Assembly: GCF_001277345.1 (NCBI RefSeq)
Contig: NZ_LIUT01000005.1
Span: 124,001 to 188,000 of the forward strand
Direction: 5' to 3'
Source: Paenibacillus solani
GTDB lineage: Bacteria > Bacillota > Bacilli > Paenibacillales > Paenibacillaceae
DNA length: 64,000 nucleotides
The position numbers and the translations under genes were made by a program. Of the stretch, positions 36,927 to 47,700 are shown piece after piece (within the stretch, counting starts at the first letter, position 1; each line of letters starts with the position of its first letter). The notes beneath the pieces were generated by a model that had not been told where the DNA came from, searched no databases, and worked only from the letters and a program-made list of their open reading frames with translations.

Positions 36927-39900
36927 ATGAGTGCCGAGAACGAGAAGTACGGAGAAACCGGTTTGGAAATTGCCGTGATCGGAATGGCAGGTAGATTTCC
37001 TGGTGCGAAGAATCTCGCAGAATTTTGGGAAAACTTGCGTGCCGGCAAGGAGTCGGTCACTTTTTTTACGGATGAAGAACTGGAGAAGGCAGGAATTGCC
37101 CCTGAGATACTCAAGCATACCCAGTATGTAAAAGCAAAGTCCCAGATAGAGGACGTGGAGTCGTTCGATGCGCCGTTTTTTGAATACACACCGCGAGAGG
37201 CCGAACTCATCGATCCACAGTTTCGTTTGTTCCACGAATGCGCTTGGGAAGCGCTTGAAAATGCGGGACACCTTCCAGAAACCGAGGATCAACTAATCGG
37301 AGTGTACGCAGGGGCTTCTCCTAACACCTATTGGGTTGCAAGCCAAGTTATGAATGCGGCACATGCCAGTGATCATTTTCAAATTCTGCAATTAAATAAT
37401 CCTTCGTTTACGACGCGAATTTCATACAAGCTGAATCTGAAGGGCCCAAGCGTAAGCGTGCAAACGGCTTGCTCCACCTCTCTTGTATCTATTCATCTGG
37501 CTTGTCAGGGATTGCTGGCCGGCGAATGCGATCTTGCCTTAGCAGGAGGGGTTTCGGTCAATTTGCCGCGCACAACCGGCTATCTCTACCAGGAAGGAAT
37601 GATCCAATCTCCCGACGGTCACTGCCGGCCTTTTGACGAAGGCGCAAACGGAACTTTGTTTGGCGACGGAATCGGAATCGTTGTGCTCAAGCGGCTCGCA
37701 GACGCCGCCCGGGACGGCGACGTTATTCATGCGGTTATCAAAGGCTCGGCGGTTAACAATGACGGCAGCCGGAAAGTAGGGTACACGGCGCCAAGCACGA
37801 ACGGCCAGGTGGAAGTTATCCGCGCAGCCCACCAGATGGCAGAAGTTGATCCGGAAAGTATCGGTTATATTGAGGCCCACGGAACAGGGACTACACTGGG
37901 GGACCCGATCGAAGTGGAAGCTCTGCAGGCTGCTTTCGCCACGGATAAAAAGGGCTTTTGCAAAATCGGTTCGCTCAAATCCAATATCGGTCATCTGGAC
38001 GCTGCGGCAGGAGTCGCGGGTTTCATCAAGGCCGTATTGTCGCTTAAGCATCAGCAAATCCCGCCAAGCCTTCATTTTCACCAACCGAATCCCAAAATCG
38101 ATTTTGAAAACTCTCCCTTCATAGTCAATTCGAAGCTTAGCGATTGGAGAAAAACAGAAGGACCTCTGAGAGCAGGAGTCAGCTCCTTCGGTATCGGGGG
38201 TACGAATGCCCACGTCATTCTGGAGGAGGCCCCGATTGGCGCGGCAAGTTCGGCGGGACGCGATCTGAAACTGCTCGTACTCTCTGCCCGGACGGAGGAT
38301 GGGTTAGAACGGGCGACTCGCAATCTCGGCGAGTTTCTGCGGACTTGTCCTGAAACCAACTTGGCTGATGCGGCTTATACGCTGCAGACAGGCCGCAAAC
38401 GGTTCCGCTACCGCCGAACACTGGTCTGCGCTGATGTCCGTGAAGCTTTGGAGCGTCTGGATGCTATCGATGAAGGCAAATTGCAAACGGGCGAGTCGGA
38501 GAGGGATCAGACCCGGGTTGTTTTCCTCTTCCCGGGGCAGGGCTCGCAGTATGTGAACATGGGAGCTGATTTATACCGCAAGGAGCCTTTGTTTCGGGCG
38601 GAAATGGACCGCTGCTGCGAGATCATTACAGCAGAAGGCGGAAGCGATCCAAGGAATGTGCTGTACGGGGCTTCGGACAGTGCGGCAGCTGCTGATAGGA
38701 TCAATCAGACGGAAGTGGCGCAGCCAGCATTGTTCGCGTTCGAATATTCACTCGCCCAGCTCCTGATGTCATGGGGTGTCAAGCCGAATGCCATGATCGG
38801 ACACAGTATTGGTGAGTATACAGCTGCATGCTTGTCGGGTGTTCTGTCACTTAAGGATGCACTGAAGCTCGTTACACTGCGCGGCAAGCTTATGCAGAGT
38901 CTGCCCGCAGGAGAGATGCTGAGCGTCTCCCTTGCTGAGGCGAATTTATTAGAGCTTCTTCCGGAAGAGCTGGCGCTTGCAGCCGTTAATGGACCTGAAC
39001 TCTGTGTTGTTTCCGGCCCGCATGCAGCCATCGCTTCCTTTGAGTCCAAACTTACCGAGCTGCAGGTGGTTCACCGAAAGCTTCATACCTCACATGCGTT
39101 TCATTCGGCTATGATGACGCCGATACTTGAGGAGTTTGCGGACAAAGTCAAGCAGGTCGTCCTATCGGCCCCGTTGATTCCGTATGTGTCCAATGTGACG
39201 GGAACATGGATAACGCCGGAGGATGTCGCTGATCCCGCATATTGGACCAGACATTTGCGGGAAACAGTGCAGTTTGCAAGCGGGGCAGCCGAACTGCTTA
39301 AGGGGAAGCAGGCCATATTTATAGAAATCGGGCCTGGCAATGTTCTCAGCAGCTTCATCCGTAAACAACAGGGGAAGGATGCGGAGCAGAAGCATGAAGT
39401 TCTCCATCTCGTCCGTCACTCGCAAGAACAGGCCGAGGATGATGCTTTCTTACTGGAGAAAATAGGCAAACTGTGGATTGCGGGCGCGCAGATCGATTGG
39501 AAGGGATACTACGGCTCGGAACGCCGCCAGCGGGTTGCTCTGCCGACCTATCCATTCGAACGTCAGCGGTATTCCGTAGAGCGCACACAACTGTCATTGA
39601 GAGACATGCATGAGAAAACAGCTCCGCGGAGAATAGGTCCTTCGGAAACGGAGACCGGTAGCGATGCTGTTAAACCATCCCAAGCAACCGCCCGTGTGCT
39701 GTCTGCATCCTCTATTGAGCAGACGGTTGCTGACCTTGTACAGAGCCATTTCGGATTCGCTCATCTGGGGATGAATGATAACTTTTTTGAGCTCGGGGCA
39801 AGCTCGCTCGATATTTCCCAGCTGGCCGATAAGCTTGCCGAAGTGCTGGGGAGGGAAGTGCCAGTGGTTACCTTGTATTCCTACCCCTCTGTTCGCAGCC

Positions 39901-42900
39901 TGGCGGTATTCTTGGGTGAAAACGGGCAGGGAAGGTCAGCGTCTGCTGAGGCAGCAGCAGAAGAGGAAGCGGAGCGCCAGAATGTCATCTGCGAGGGAAT
40001 GGCGCGTTCCGAACGGATGAGGGCGATATCGGTTCAAGAAAGGGATCTGCCGGGAAGACAGGGCCACACAGAACGTGAAGTCGCGGGGGAGAATGGACTT
40101 GAGATAGCGGTTATAGGAATGTCTGCCAGATTCCCAGGTGCGGACAGCATCGACCAGTTCTGGAGCAATTTGCGTGACGGCGTCGAATCGATAGCGTTCT
40201 ATACGGACGAAGAGCTGGTTCAGGCAGGCGTTGACCCGCAGCTTATATCTCAACCTTCCTATGTAAAAGCCAAAGGCGCTTTGAACGGAATCGATCAGTT
40301 CGATGCTGCGTTCTTTGGTTATTCTCCGCGGGAAGCACAGCTGATGGACCCGCAGCTTAGGCTATTTCACGAGTGCGCATGGGAGGCGCTCGAAGCGGCC
40401 GCATACAATCCCGATACCTACCCGGGACTTATCGGCGTTTATGCTGGTGCGACTCCAAATCTGGAGTGGGTTTCCCGCTTTGCCGCGGCCTTGGGCGGAA
40501 CGGAACGATTCAGTGCCATGCTTCTTAACGACAGGGAATTTTTCAGTACGCAGCTCTCATATAAACTCAATCTCCGGGGACCCAGCATCTCGATGCAGAC
40601 CGCTTGCTCCACATCCCTGGTTAATATCGTTCTGGCTTCGCAAGGATTATTAGGAGGGGCGTGTGACATCGCATTGGCCGGTGGCTCTACAGTCAGCGTA
40701 CCCGACAAATCCGGATATTTGTATGAAGATGGAATGATTCTGTCGCCCGACGGACATTGCCGTGCTTTCGACGAGCAGGCCGCAGGAACGGTGTTCGGAG
40801 ATGGAGTCGGTGTCGTCGTTCTGAAACGGCTGAGTGACGCCATTGCGGATGGAGATGTTATCCACGCCGTTATCAAAGGCTTTGGCTTGAACAATGACGG
40901 CACCCGCAAGGTAGGCTTTACCGCTCCGAGCACAAAGGGACAAGCCGAGGTCATCCGTGCCGCTCATCGAATGTCGGGTGTGGACCCGGAAAGCATCACA
41001 TATGTAGAGGCGCACGGAACAGGCACAAGCATGGGGGACCCGATAGAGATTGAGGCATTGAAGGAAGCCTTCGGTACTGATAAAAAAGGATTTTGCCGTA
41101 TCGGTTCAGTCAAGACGAACGTCGGTCACCTCAACAGCGCAGCCGGAGCGGCCGGGTTCATCAAAACGGTACTGGCGCTCAAAGCGAAACAAATTCCGCC
41201 GAGCCTGCATTATGAACGGGGCAACCCTAATATTGATTTTGCTAACAGCCCTTTCGTCGTCAATACCGAATTGGTGCCTTGGGAAAGCAGCCAGCATCCC
41301 CTGCGTTCCGGAGTCAGCTCATTTGGCATCGGTGGCACAAATGCGCACATTATTCTGGAAGAAGCTCCCCCAAGAGAGCCATCCGACGAAGGACGTGCAG
41401 AGAAGCTGCTGCTCTTGTCGGCAAGAACGCCCACAGCATTGACGGAGGCGAAAGCACGTCTGGCCACATTTTTGACAGAACATCCGCAAGTGAATCTGGC
41501 GGATATGGCGTATACGCTGCAAGCAGGCAGAAAGGCTTTTGAATGGAGAGCCGCATTCGTGTGCAAGGATGTAGAAGAAGCGACCGCCATCTTGACATCG
41601 AACGGGTCCGATAACATTGCCGAAAGCCATACGGGGACGCAAACACGCTCTGTTGTATTCATGTTCCCAGGCCAAGGGTCGCAATACGTTGGCATGGGAC
41701 GGGAGCTCTATCTCAACGAACCTGAATTCAGGAAAGAACTTGATCGCTGCTTCGAGCTCGTTCAACCGTATGTACAGGTTGATTTAAAGGCTCTCCTTTA
41801 TGCCGCCGGCAAACCGGACCAAGATCTTTCCGAGAAGCTCCTGATGCGGACCGATAATGCACAGCCTGTGCTCTTTATGATCGAATATGCATTTGCCAGA
41901 TTACTGATCCGCTGGGGCATCCGGCCCGAGGCGATGCTGGGTCACAGCATCGGCGAATATGTGGCAGCATGTCTGGCGGGTGTGTTTACGCTGGAAGATG
42001 CGCTGCAGCTCGTAGCGCTTCGCGGTCAGCTCATGCAGGGGCTTCCGGCAGGATCTATGCTCAGTGTGGCGATGGGAGAAGCAGAACTGCGCCCATTACT
42101 GCCTGATCATATTGCGCTCGCGGCAGTCAACAGCTCCTCCTTATGCGTCTTATCTGGCACATCAGCTGACATTGATGCATTCTCACGGCTGCTGGAAGAA
42201 AGGGGCTGTGCTTGCCGGCTTCTCCGCACATCTCATGCCTTCCATTCTCATATGATGGATCCGATACTTGCGGCATTTGCGGATAAAGTGCGCTCAATCC
42301 AGCTGCATGAGCCTGAAATGCCCTTTATTTCCAACGTGTCCGGCACTTGGATCACACCTGAAGAGGCAATGGATGCGGAGTACTGGGTCAGGCATTTGCG
42401 CTCGACCGTGCGGTTTGCAGACGGGCTTACAGAACTCTTGAATAATCCGCGCTCTGTATTCATAGAAGCCGGTCCGGGCAATGCGCTCAGCACATTCGTG
42501 CGGAAGCATGAAGCCGGTTCGCGCGACCGGATCGTTGTCAATATGCTGAGACATCCTCAAGAAGCCGTTTCTGATACCGCGCATCTCTTGAACAAAATCG
42601 GACGCCTCTGGCTGGCGGGTATCGACATCGATTGGACGGGCTATTACGCCCATGAGCGGCGCAGACGCATCGAGCTGCCAACCTATCCGATGGAGCGCCA
42701 GCGCTATTGGCTTGATGATGAGCAGCAGCCATTAACGGGAGCGAGGTCATCCTCAGCCCCAAGAGGCGGTAAAAACTCTGACATGGCAGACTGGTTCTAT
42801 TATCCTTCCTGGGAACGCGCCCTGCTGGAGGAGCAACCGGAAGAAAGTCATCAGAATGGTCATAACTGGCTTGTATTCAAGGATGATTGCGGGATCGCGG

Positions 42901-44729
42901 ACGAATTGGCTGCAAGTATTCAGAATATGGGTGAGCGTACGGTGATGGTTAAGGCGGGTAACGCATTCTGCGCGCATGAGAATGGAACGTTCACGCTGTC
43001 CCCAAGTTCTGGGGAGCATTACGTCCGGCTGCTGGAGGAACTGCAAAAGCGAGATTTTGTTCCCGACAGGGTTGCTCATCTGTGGAATGTTTCCTCCTCT
43101 GGGGATGAAGAAGAGGAAATGGAACGCTCCAATACGGAAGCAGTTGAACGCCGCCAGCAAGAAGAAGGCTACTACAGCCTGATCTATTTGGCTCAGGCAC
43201 TGCGCAAGCATAAGGAAGAGGATATCCGTATAGCGGTCGTGTCTTCAGGGATGCAGGAGGTAACCGGGTTGGAGCGGCTGTCTCCGGGTAAAATGACGCT
43301 CCTCGGCCCATGCATGGTTATTCAGCAGGAATACAGTGGAATTACCTGTGTGAGCATTGATATTGATGTACAGGAAGAGACCAAGCAAAAGCGGCGAATC
43401 GCTGACAATCTTATCGGGGAGTTATCGTCTCCGCCTTCGGATCGGCTTATCGCTTATCGGGGGAATTACCGATGGGTTCAGAATATCAAGCCGATGGGAC
43501 TGCATCAGGCGGAGAAACCGGCAGCGCCATTTCGGCAGCAGGGTGTATATCTGATTACGGGAGGCCTGGGAGGAATCGGGATGCTGACGGCAGAGTTTCT
43601 GGCCCGCAATTACGGCGCACGGCTCATCCTTACCGGACGTTCAAGCTTTCCCGACAAGAAGGATTATACGCGTTGCCTGGCCGAATATGGAGAGGAGCAT
43701 CCGCTTTCCCGAAAAATCAGACGTGTGCTGCAATTGGAAGAACTCGGCGCGGAGGTTACCTATATGCAGGCCGACTTGTCTAATGAAGAGCAGATGAGCC
43801 ATGTCTTCAAGTTTATTGATTGTGAGTACGGCCGCCTTCATGGCGTTGTACAGGCGGCGGGACTTCCTGGCGGCGAATCTTTCCGTGCGATCGAGAATAT
43901 CAGCGGAGACCAGTCCGACGAGCAATTCCGAGCCAAAGTCCAGGGTTTGCAGACGCTGGGCAGGCTAATTGCCGACAGGGAGACAGAGATATGCATCCTG
44001 TTCTCCTCCATCGCCAGCATACTCGGGGGACTTGGCTTCAGCGCTTATTCAGCTGCGAATCTGTACATGGATGCCTTTGCCCGTAAACAGAACCGGGCTG
44101 GCGGGGCGAAGTGGCTGTGCGTCAATTGGGATGCGTGGGAATTCTGGGAAGAACACCGCTCGACGATCGGAGAGTCGCTTGTCGAACTGGCGATAACGCC
44201 TGCCGAAGCACCTGATCTGTTCCGGTACGTCTACAGTCCGTGCGGCAGCAACCAAATTATTGTATCGACCGGTGATCTTCAGACGCGGATCGATCAATGG
44301 ATTCGGCACGCAGGCAAGAAAGAAGACAGTCACGCGGCAGGCGGCGCCTCATTCAGCAGGCCGGATCTAACCACACCTTATGCGGCGCCCCGCAATCGGG
44401 TCGAGAAGACGATCGCCGAGGTGTGGAAACAATTTTTCCGTATTGACGAGGTAGGTATCCACGATAATTTCTTCGATCTGGGAGCCAGCTCGCTGGATAT
44501 GATCCAGGTGACCGCCAAATTGAATGAAGCGTTAGACGAGAGTATCGCCGTTGTTGATATGTTCACCTATCCCAGCATTCATGCCCTGGCTCAGCGTCTT
44601 ACCCACAGCGAAGAAGACGAGGCGGAAGAGGCAGAGATTGAAAATCAGATGATCGACTCCGCCGCGAAGGGAAGAAAGCGGCAGCAGCAGCAAAAAGAAA
44701 AAAGACGCAAAGGAGAGGTCTTGCTATGA
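36927..44729 (+). CDS. PKS bimodule: KS-AT-ACP-KS-AT-KR-ACP
   Basis: A 2600-residue type I PKS with two modules. Module one: KS (12-435), AT with GHSIGEY and HAFHS (533-840), ACP with GASSLDI near 957, no reductive domain. Module two: KS from about 1058, AT with GHSIGEY and HAFHS (1577-1870), KR with TGGLGGIG near 2209 and YSAAN near 2374, ACP with GASSLDM near 2519. All KS Cys/His motifs are intact. Leaving the first carbonyl as ketone and reducing the next is the pattern required for ring closure and aromatisation of an 8-hydroxyisocoumarin. AAGGAGG precedes the ATG; the stop overlaps the next start (ATGA). Confidence 0.93.
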   Translation: MSAENEKYGETGLEIAVIGMAGRFPGAKNLAEFWENLRAGKESVTFFTDEELEKAGIAPEILKHTQYVKAKSQIEDVESFDAPFFEYTPREAELIDPQFRLFHECAWEALENAGHLPETEDQLIGVYAGASPNTYWVASQVMNAAHASDHFQILQLNNPSFTTRISYKLNLKGPSVSVQTACSTSLVSIHLACQGLLAGECDLALAGGVSVNLPRTTGYLYQEGMIQSPDGHCRPFDEGANGTLFGDGIGIVVLKRLADAARDGDVIHAVIKGSAVNNDGSRKVGYTAPSTNGQVEVIRAAHQMAEVDPESIGYIEAHGTGTTLGDPIEVEALQAAFATDKKGFCKIGSLKSNIGHLDAAAGVAGFIKAVLSLKHQQIPPSLHFHQPNPKIDFENSPFIVNSKLSDWRKTEGPLRAGVSSFGIGGTNAHVILEEAPIGAASSAGRDLKLLVLSARTEDGLERATRNLGEFLRTCPETNLADAAYTLQTGRKRFRYRRTLVCADVREALERLDAIDEGKLQTGESERDQTRVVFLFPGQGSQYVNMGADLYRKEPLFRAEMDRCCEIITAEGGSDPRNVLYGASDSAAAADRINQTEVAQPALFAFEYSLAQLLMSWGVKPNAMIGHSIGEYTAACLSGVLSLKDALKLVTLRGKLMQSLPAGEMLSVSLAEANLLELLPEELALAAVNGPELCVVSGPHAAIASFESKLTELQVVHRKLHTSHAFHSAMMTPILEEFADKVKQVVLSAPLIPYVSNVTGTWITPEDVADPAYWTRHLRETVQFASGAAELLKGKQAIFIEIGPGNVLSSFIRKQQGKDAEQKHEVLHLVRHSQEQAEDDAFLLEKIGKLWIAGAQIDWKGYYGSERRQRVALPTYPFERQRYSVERTQLSLRDMHEKTAPRRIGPSETETGSDAVKPSQATARVLSASSIEQTVADLVQSHFGFAHLGMNDNFFELGASSLDISQLADKLAEVLGREVPVVTLYSYPSVRSLAVFLGENGQGRSASAEAAAEEEAERQNVICEGMARSERMRAISVQERDLPGRQGHTEREVAGENGLEIAVIGMSARFPGADSIDQFWSNLRDGVESIAFYTDEELVQAGVDPQLISQPSYVKAKGALNGIDQFDAAFFGYSPREAQLMDPQLRLFHECAWEALEAAAYNPDTYPGLIGVYAGATPNLEWVSRFAAALGGTERFSAMLLNDREFFSTQLSYKLNLRGPSISMQTACSTSLVNIVLASQGLLGGACDIALAGGSTVSVPDKSGYLYEDGMILSPDGHCRAFDEQAAGTVFGDGVGVVVLKRLSDAIADGDVIHAVIKGFGLNNDGTRKVGFTAPSTKGQAEVIRAAHRMSGVDPESITYVEAHGTGTSMGDPIEIEALKEAFGTDKKGFCRIGSVKTNVGHLNSAAGAAGFIKTVLALKAKQIPPSLHYERGNPNIDFANSPFVVNTELVPWESSQHPLRSGVSSFGIGGTNAHIILEEAPPREPSDEGRAEKLLLLSARTPTALTEAKARLATFLTEHPQVNLADMAYTLQAGRKAFEWRAAFVCKDVEEATAILTSNGSDNIAESHTGTQTRSVVFMFPGQGSQYVGMGRELYLNEPEFRKELDRCFELVQPYVQVDLKALLYAAGKPDQDLSEKLLMRTDNAQPVLFMIEYAFARLLIRWGIRPEAMLGHSIGEYVAACLAGVFTLEDALQLVALRGQLMQGLPAGSMLSVAMGEAELRPLLPDHIALAAVNSSSLCVLSGTSADIDAFSRLLEERGCACRLLRTSHAFHSHMMDPILAAFADKVRSIQLHEPEMPFISNVSGTWITPEEAMDAEYWVRHLRSTVRFADGLTELLNNPRSVFIEAGPGNALSTFVRKHEAGSRDRIVVNMLRHPQEAVSDTAHLLNKIGRLWLAGIDIDWTGYYAHERRRRIELPTYPMERQRYWLDDEQQPLTGARSSSAPRGGKNSDMADWFYYPSWERALLEEQPEESHQNGHNWLVFKDDCGIADELAASIQNMGERTVMVKAGNAFCAHENGTFTLSPSSGEHYVRLLEELQKRDFVPDRVAHLWNVSSSGDEEEEMERSNTEAVERRQQEEGYYSLIYLAQALRKHKEEDIRIAVVSSGMQEVTGLERLSPGKMTLLGPCMVIQQEYSGITCVSIDIDVQEETKQKRRIADNLIGELSSPPSDRLIAYRGNYRWVQNIKPMGLHQAEKPAAPFRQQGVYLITGGLGGIGMLTAEFLARNYGARLILTGRSSFPDKKDYTRCLAEYGEEHPLSRKIRRVLQLEELGAEVTYMQADLSNEEQMSHVFKFIDCEYGRLHGVVQAAGLPGGESFRAIENISGDQSDEQFRAKVQGLQTLGRLIADRETEICILFSSIASILGGLGFSAYSAANLYMDAFARKQNRAGGAKWLCVNWDAWEFWEEHRSTIGESLVELAITPAEAPDLFRYVYSPCGSNQIIVSTGDLQTRIDQWIRHAGKKEDSHAAGGASFSRPDLTTPYAAPRNRVEKTIAEVWKQFFRIDEVGIHDNFFDLGASSLDMIQVTAKLNEALDESIAVVDMFTYPSIHALAQRLTHSEEDEAEEAEIENQMIDSAAKGRKRQQQQKEKRRKGEVLL

Positions 44730-47700
44730 GCATATCGAACGGTAGGGAGTATAACGGGTCGGAAATTGCCGTAATCGGCATGTCGGGCAGGTTTCCGGGA
44801 GCCAAAAACTTGCGGGAATATTGGAATAACCTCTGCAGCGGCAAGGAGAGTATCTCTTTTTTCAGTGATGAAGAGCTGTTGGAAGAAGGCATCGATGTGA
44901 AGACGGTGACTCACCCTAATTATGTGAAGGCCAAGGGAGTACTCGATGATCTCGAGTACTTCGATCCCGAATTCTTCGATTATACGCCTCGCGAAGCGGA
45001 GCTTATGGATCCGCAGTTCCGTCTTATGCACGAATGTTCCTGGGAAGCGCTCGAACAAGCGGGTTATGATCCCAAGACATATAGAGGCTCGATCGGGTTA
45101 TATATAGGCGCGGCTTTTAATTCCAACTGGTTCATGCGCGCGTTCAAGGGGCTGGGGACAGCGGAGGAATCCGCCACCCTGGAGACGGCTATGCTGAATT
45201 TACGCGATTATATGGCCACGCTCGTTTCTTATAAGCTCAATATGAAAGGACCGAGCTTTACGGTGCAGACAGCTTGTTCGACCTCGCTTGTTGCCATTCA
45301 TCTTGCTTGTCAAAGTCTGCTCAGCGGGGAGTGCAGCATAGCGCTGGCTGGCGGCGTATCGATACAACTGCCCAAGAGAGCCGGTTATTTCTATCAGGAA
45401 GGGATGATTAATTCGCCCGACGGCCACTGCCGGGCATTCGACGAGAAAGGGGCGGGCACCGTCTTTGGTGAAGGCGCCGGGATTGTCGCCTTGAAACCGC
45501 TGGAGGATGCACTTGCAGATGGCGACCATATATACGCTGTCATTAAAGGCTCGGCGATCAATAATGACGGCAGCCGAAAAGTAGGCTACACCGCTCCTAG
45601 TACATCAGGTCAGGCGTCCGTAATCCGTGCCGCCCATCATGTAGCTGAAGTGGAGCCGGAAAGCATTAGCTATATTGAAGCGCACGGTACAGGTACGACA
45701 CTTGGCGATCCAATCGAAATCGAAGCGTTGAAGACCGCTTTTCAAACGGACAAGAAGAGATACTGCGGCATCGGCTCGGTGAAATCCAACATCGGGCATC
45801 TGAACAACGCCGCAGGGGTAGCCGGATTCATTAAGACCGTGCTCGCCCTGACCCATAAACAGCTGCCGCCTACACTTCACTATGAACGTCCGAATCCCAA
45901 AATCGATTTTGAGAACAGTCCGTTCTTTGTTAATGACCAGTTAAAAGACTGGACCAACGACTCCTTCCCACTTCGGGCAGGTGTCAGCTCTTTTGGCATC
46001 GGTGGCACGAACGCGCATGTTGTTCTGGAGGAAGCACCGCCGGTTACCCCGGCCTCTCAGGGCAGGTCGGCGCAGCTCATTTCGCTGTCGGCCAAGACGG
46101 AAGTTTCGCTCGACAGACTGACGGAGCGGATAGCGCAGCATTTGCAAGAGCATCCGGATGTGTGCCTAGCCGATATGGCCTATACGCTCCATGAGGGGCG
46201 GGCTGCTTTCTCGCACCGCAGAACACTGGTCTGCGGCAGCACGAAGGAAGCGGCCGTCCTGCTGGCTCAGCCGGAATCGCCTGATGTTCAGAACGGATTT
46301 GCCGCTGCCGATGAGCCGCCGGTCGTGTTCATGTTTTCCGGCCAAGGTTCGCAGTACACCGGAATGGGCAGGGAGTTGTATGAACAGGAATCAGTGTTTC
46401 GCGAGGAGGCGGACCGCTGCTTCGAGCTGATGCCGGATGAGATCCGCCATGAGGCGAAGCGGGTTCTATATCCCCCCGCCGATGAGCTGGATACGTCACT
46501 TATTAACCGCACTGACATTGCCCAGCCGGTTCTATTTACGGTTGAATATGCGCTTGCCAGACTCATGATGAACTGGGGAATACAACCGCAAGCCATGATC
46601 GGCCACAGCATCGGTGAATACGTCGCCGCATGTCTGGCAGGCGTCTTCTCGCTGGAGGATGCAGTCCGGCTCGTCACCCTTCGCGGTCAATTGATGCAGA
46701 GTCAGCCAAGCGGTGTCATGCTGAGCGTCCCGCTGACCGAACAGGAGATTCTTCCGCTGTTGTCCGGCGGCGTATCGCTGGCTGCGGTGAATGCTCCTTC
46801 CATGTGCGTTGTGTCCGGTACTTCGGGAGCGGTCGAGTCATTAGCCGGTTCCTTGGCAGAGAAAGGAGTCGAATGTCGTCGTCTCCACACGTCACACGCC
46901 TTCCATTCCGCCATGATGGAACCGATTCTGGAATCTTATGAGCGCGAGGTAGGCAAGCTTGTGTTGAAAGCACCTCAGCTGCCCTTTATATCCAATGTCA
47001 CAGGGACCTGGATTCAGGATGAGCAGGCAATCAGTCCTGCTTACTGGGCAAAGCATCTGCGCGGTACAGTAAGATTCTCAGACGGGCTCCGTACCCTGAT
47101 GGGTGAAATGGACGCTGTGTTTGTAGAGGTTGGCGGAGGGAATGCCTTGACCGCATTTGCGAAGAGTCATCATGAATTCTCCAAAAACTCAGCCGAGGCC
47201 CCTAAAGAGCGTGTTATGGTGAACCTCCTGCGTCACCCGAAGCAGAATACCTCTGATGTCGCTTACCTGCTTCTTCAAGTGGGGCGTCTATGGAATGCAG
47301 GGATAAAAATAAATTGGACCCGCTTCTACGGGGAAGAGAAAAGAAATCGTATTCCTCTGCCAACTTATCCGTTTGACCGTCGCCGTTTCTGGCTTGATGA
47401 GGAAGGAATCCAGATCGTCCACTCGGATTCACCGCGGGAGAGGGCAGGACAACAAGCTATTACGGAGCGGGATAACCGGATGGAAACCCAGAAAGGGTTA
47501 TCGTTATCTGAACCAAGCAACCCGCTGGAAGAGACGCTGGCCGGTATATGGCGTAATCTGTTTGGCTTAGAGCGCATCGGAATTCATGAGGATTTCTTCG
47601 AAATAGGCGGTCATTCTTTGAAAGCGACCAGTCTGATTACGAAGATTCACAAGGAACTTGATGTGGAGCTGGCTCTGTCGGATATCTTCAACATGCCGAC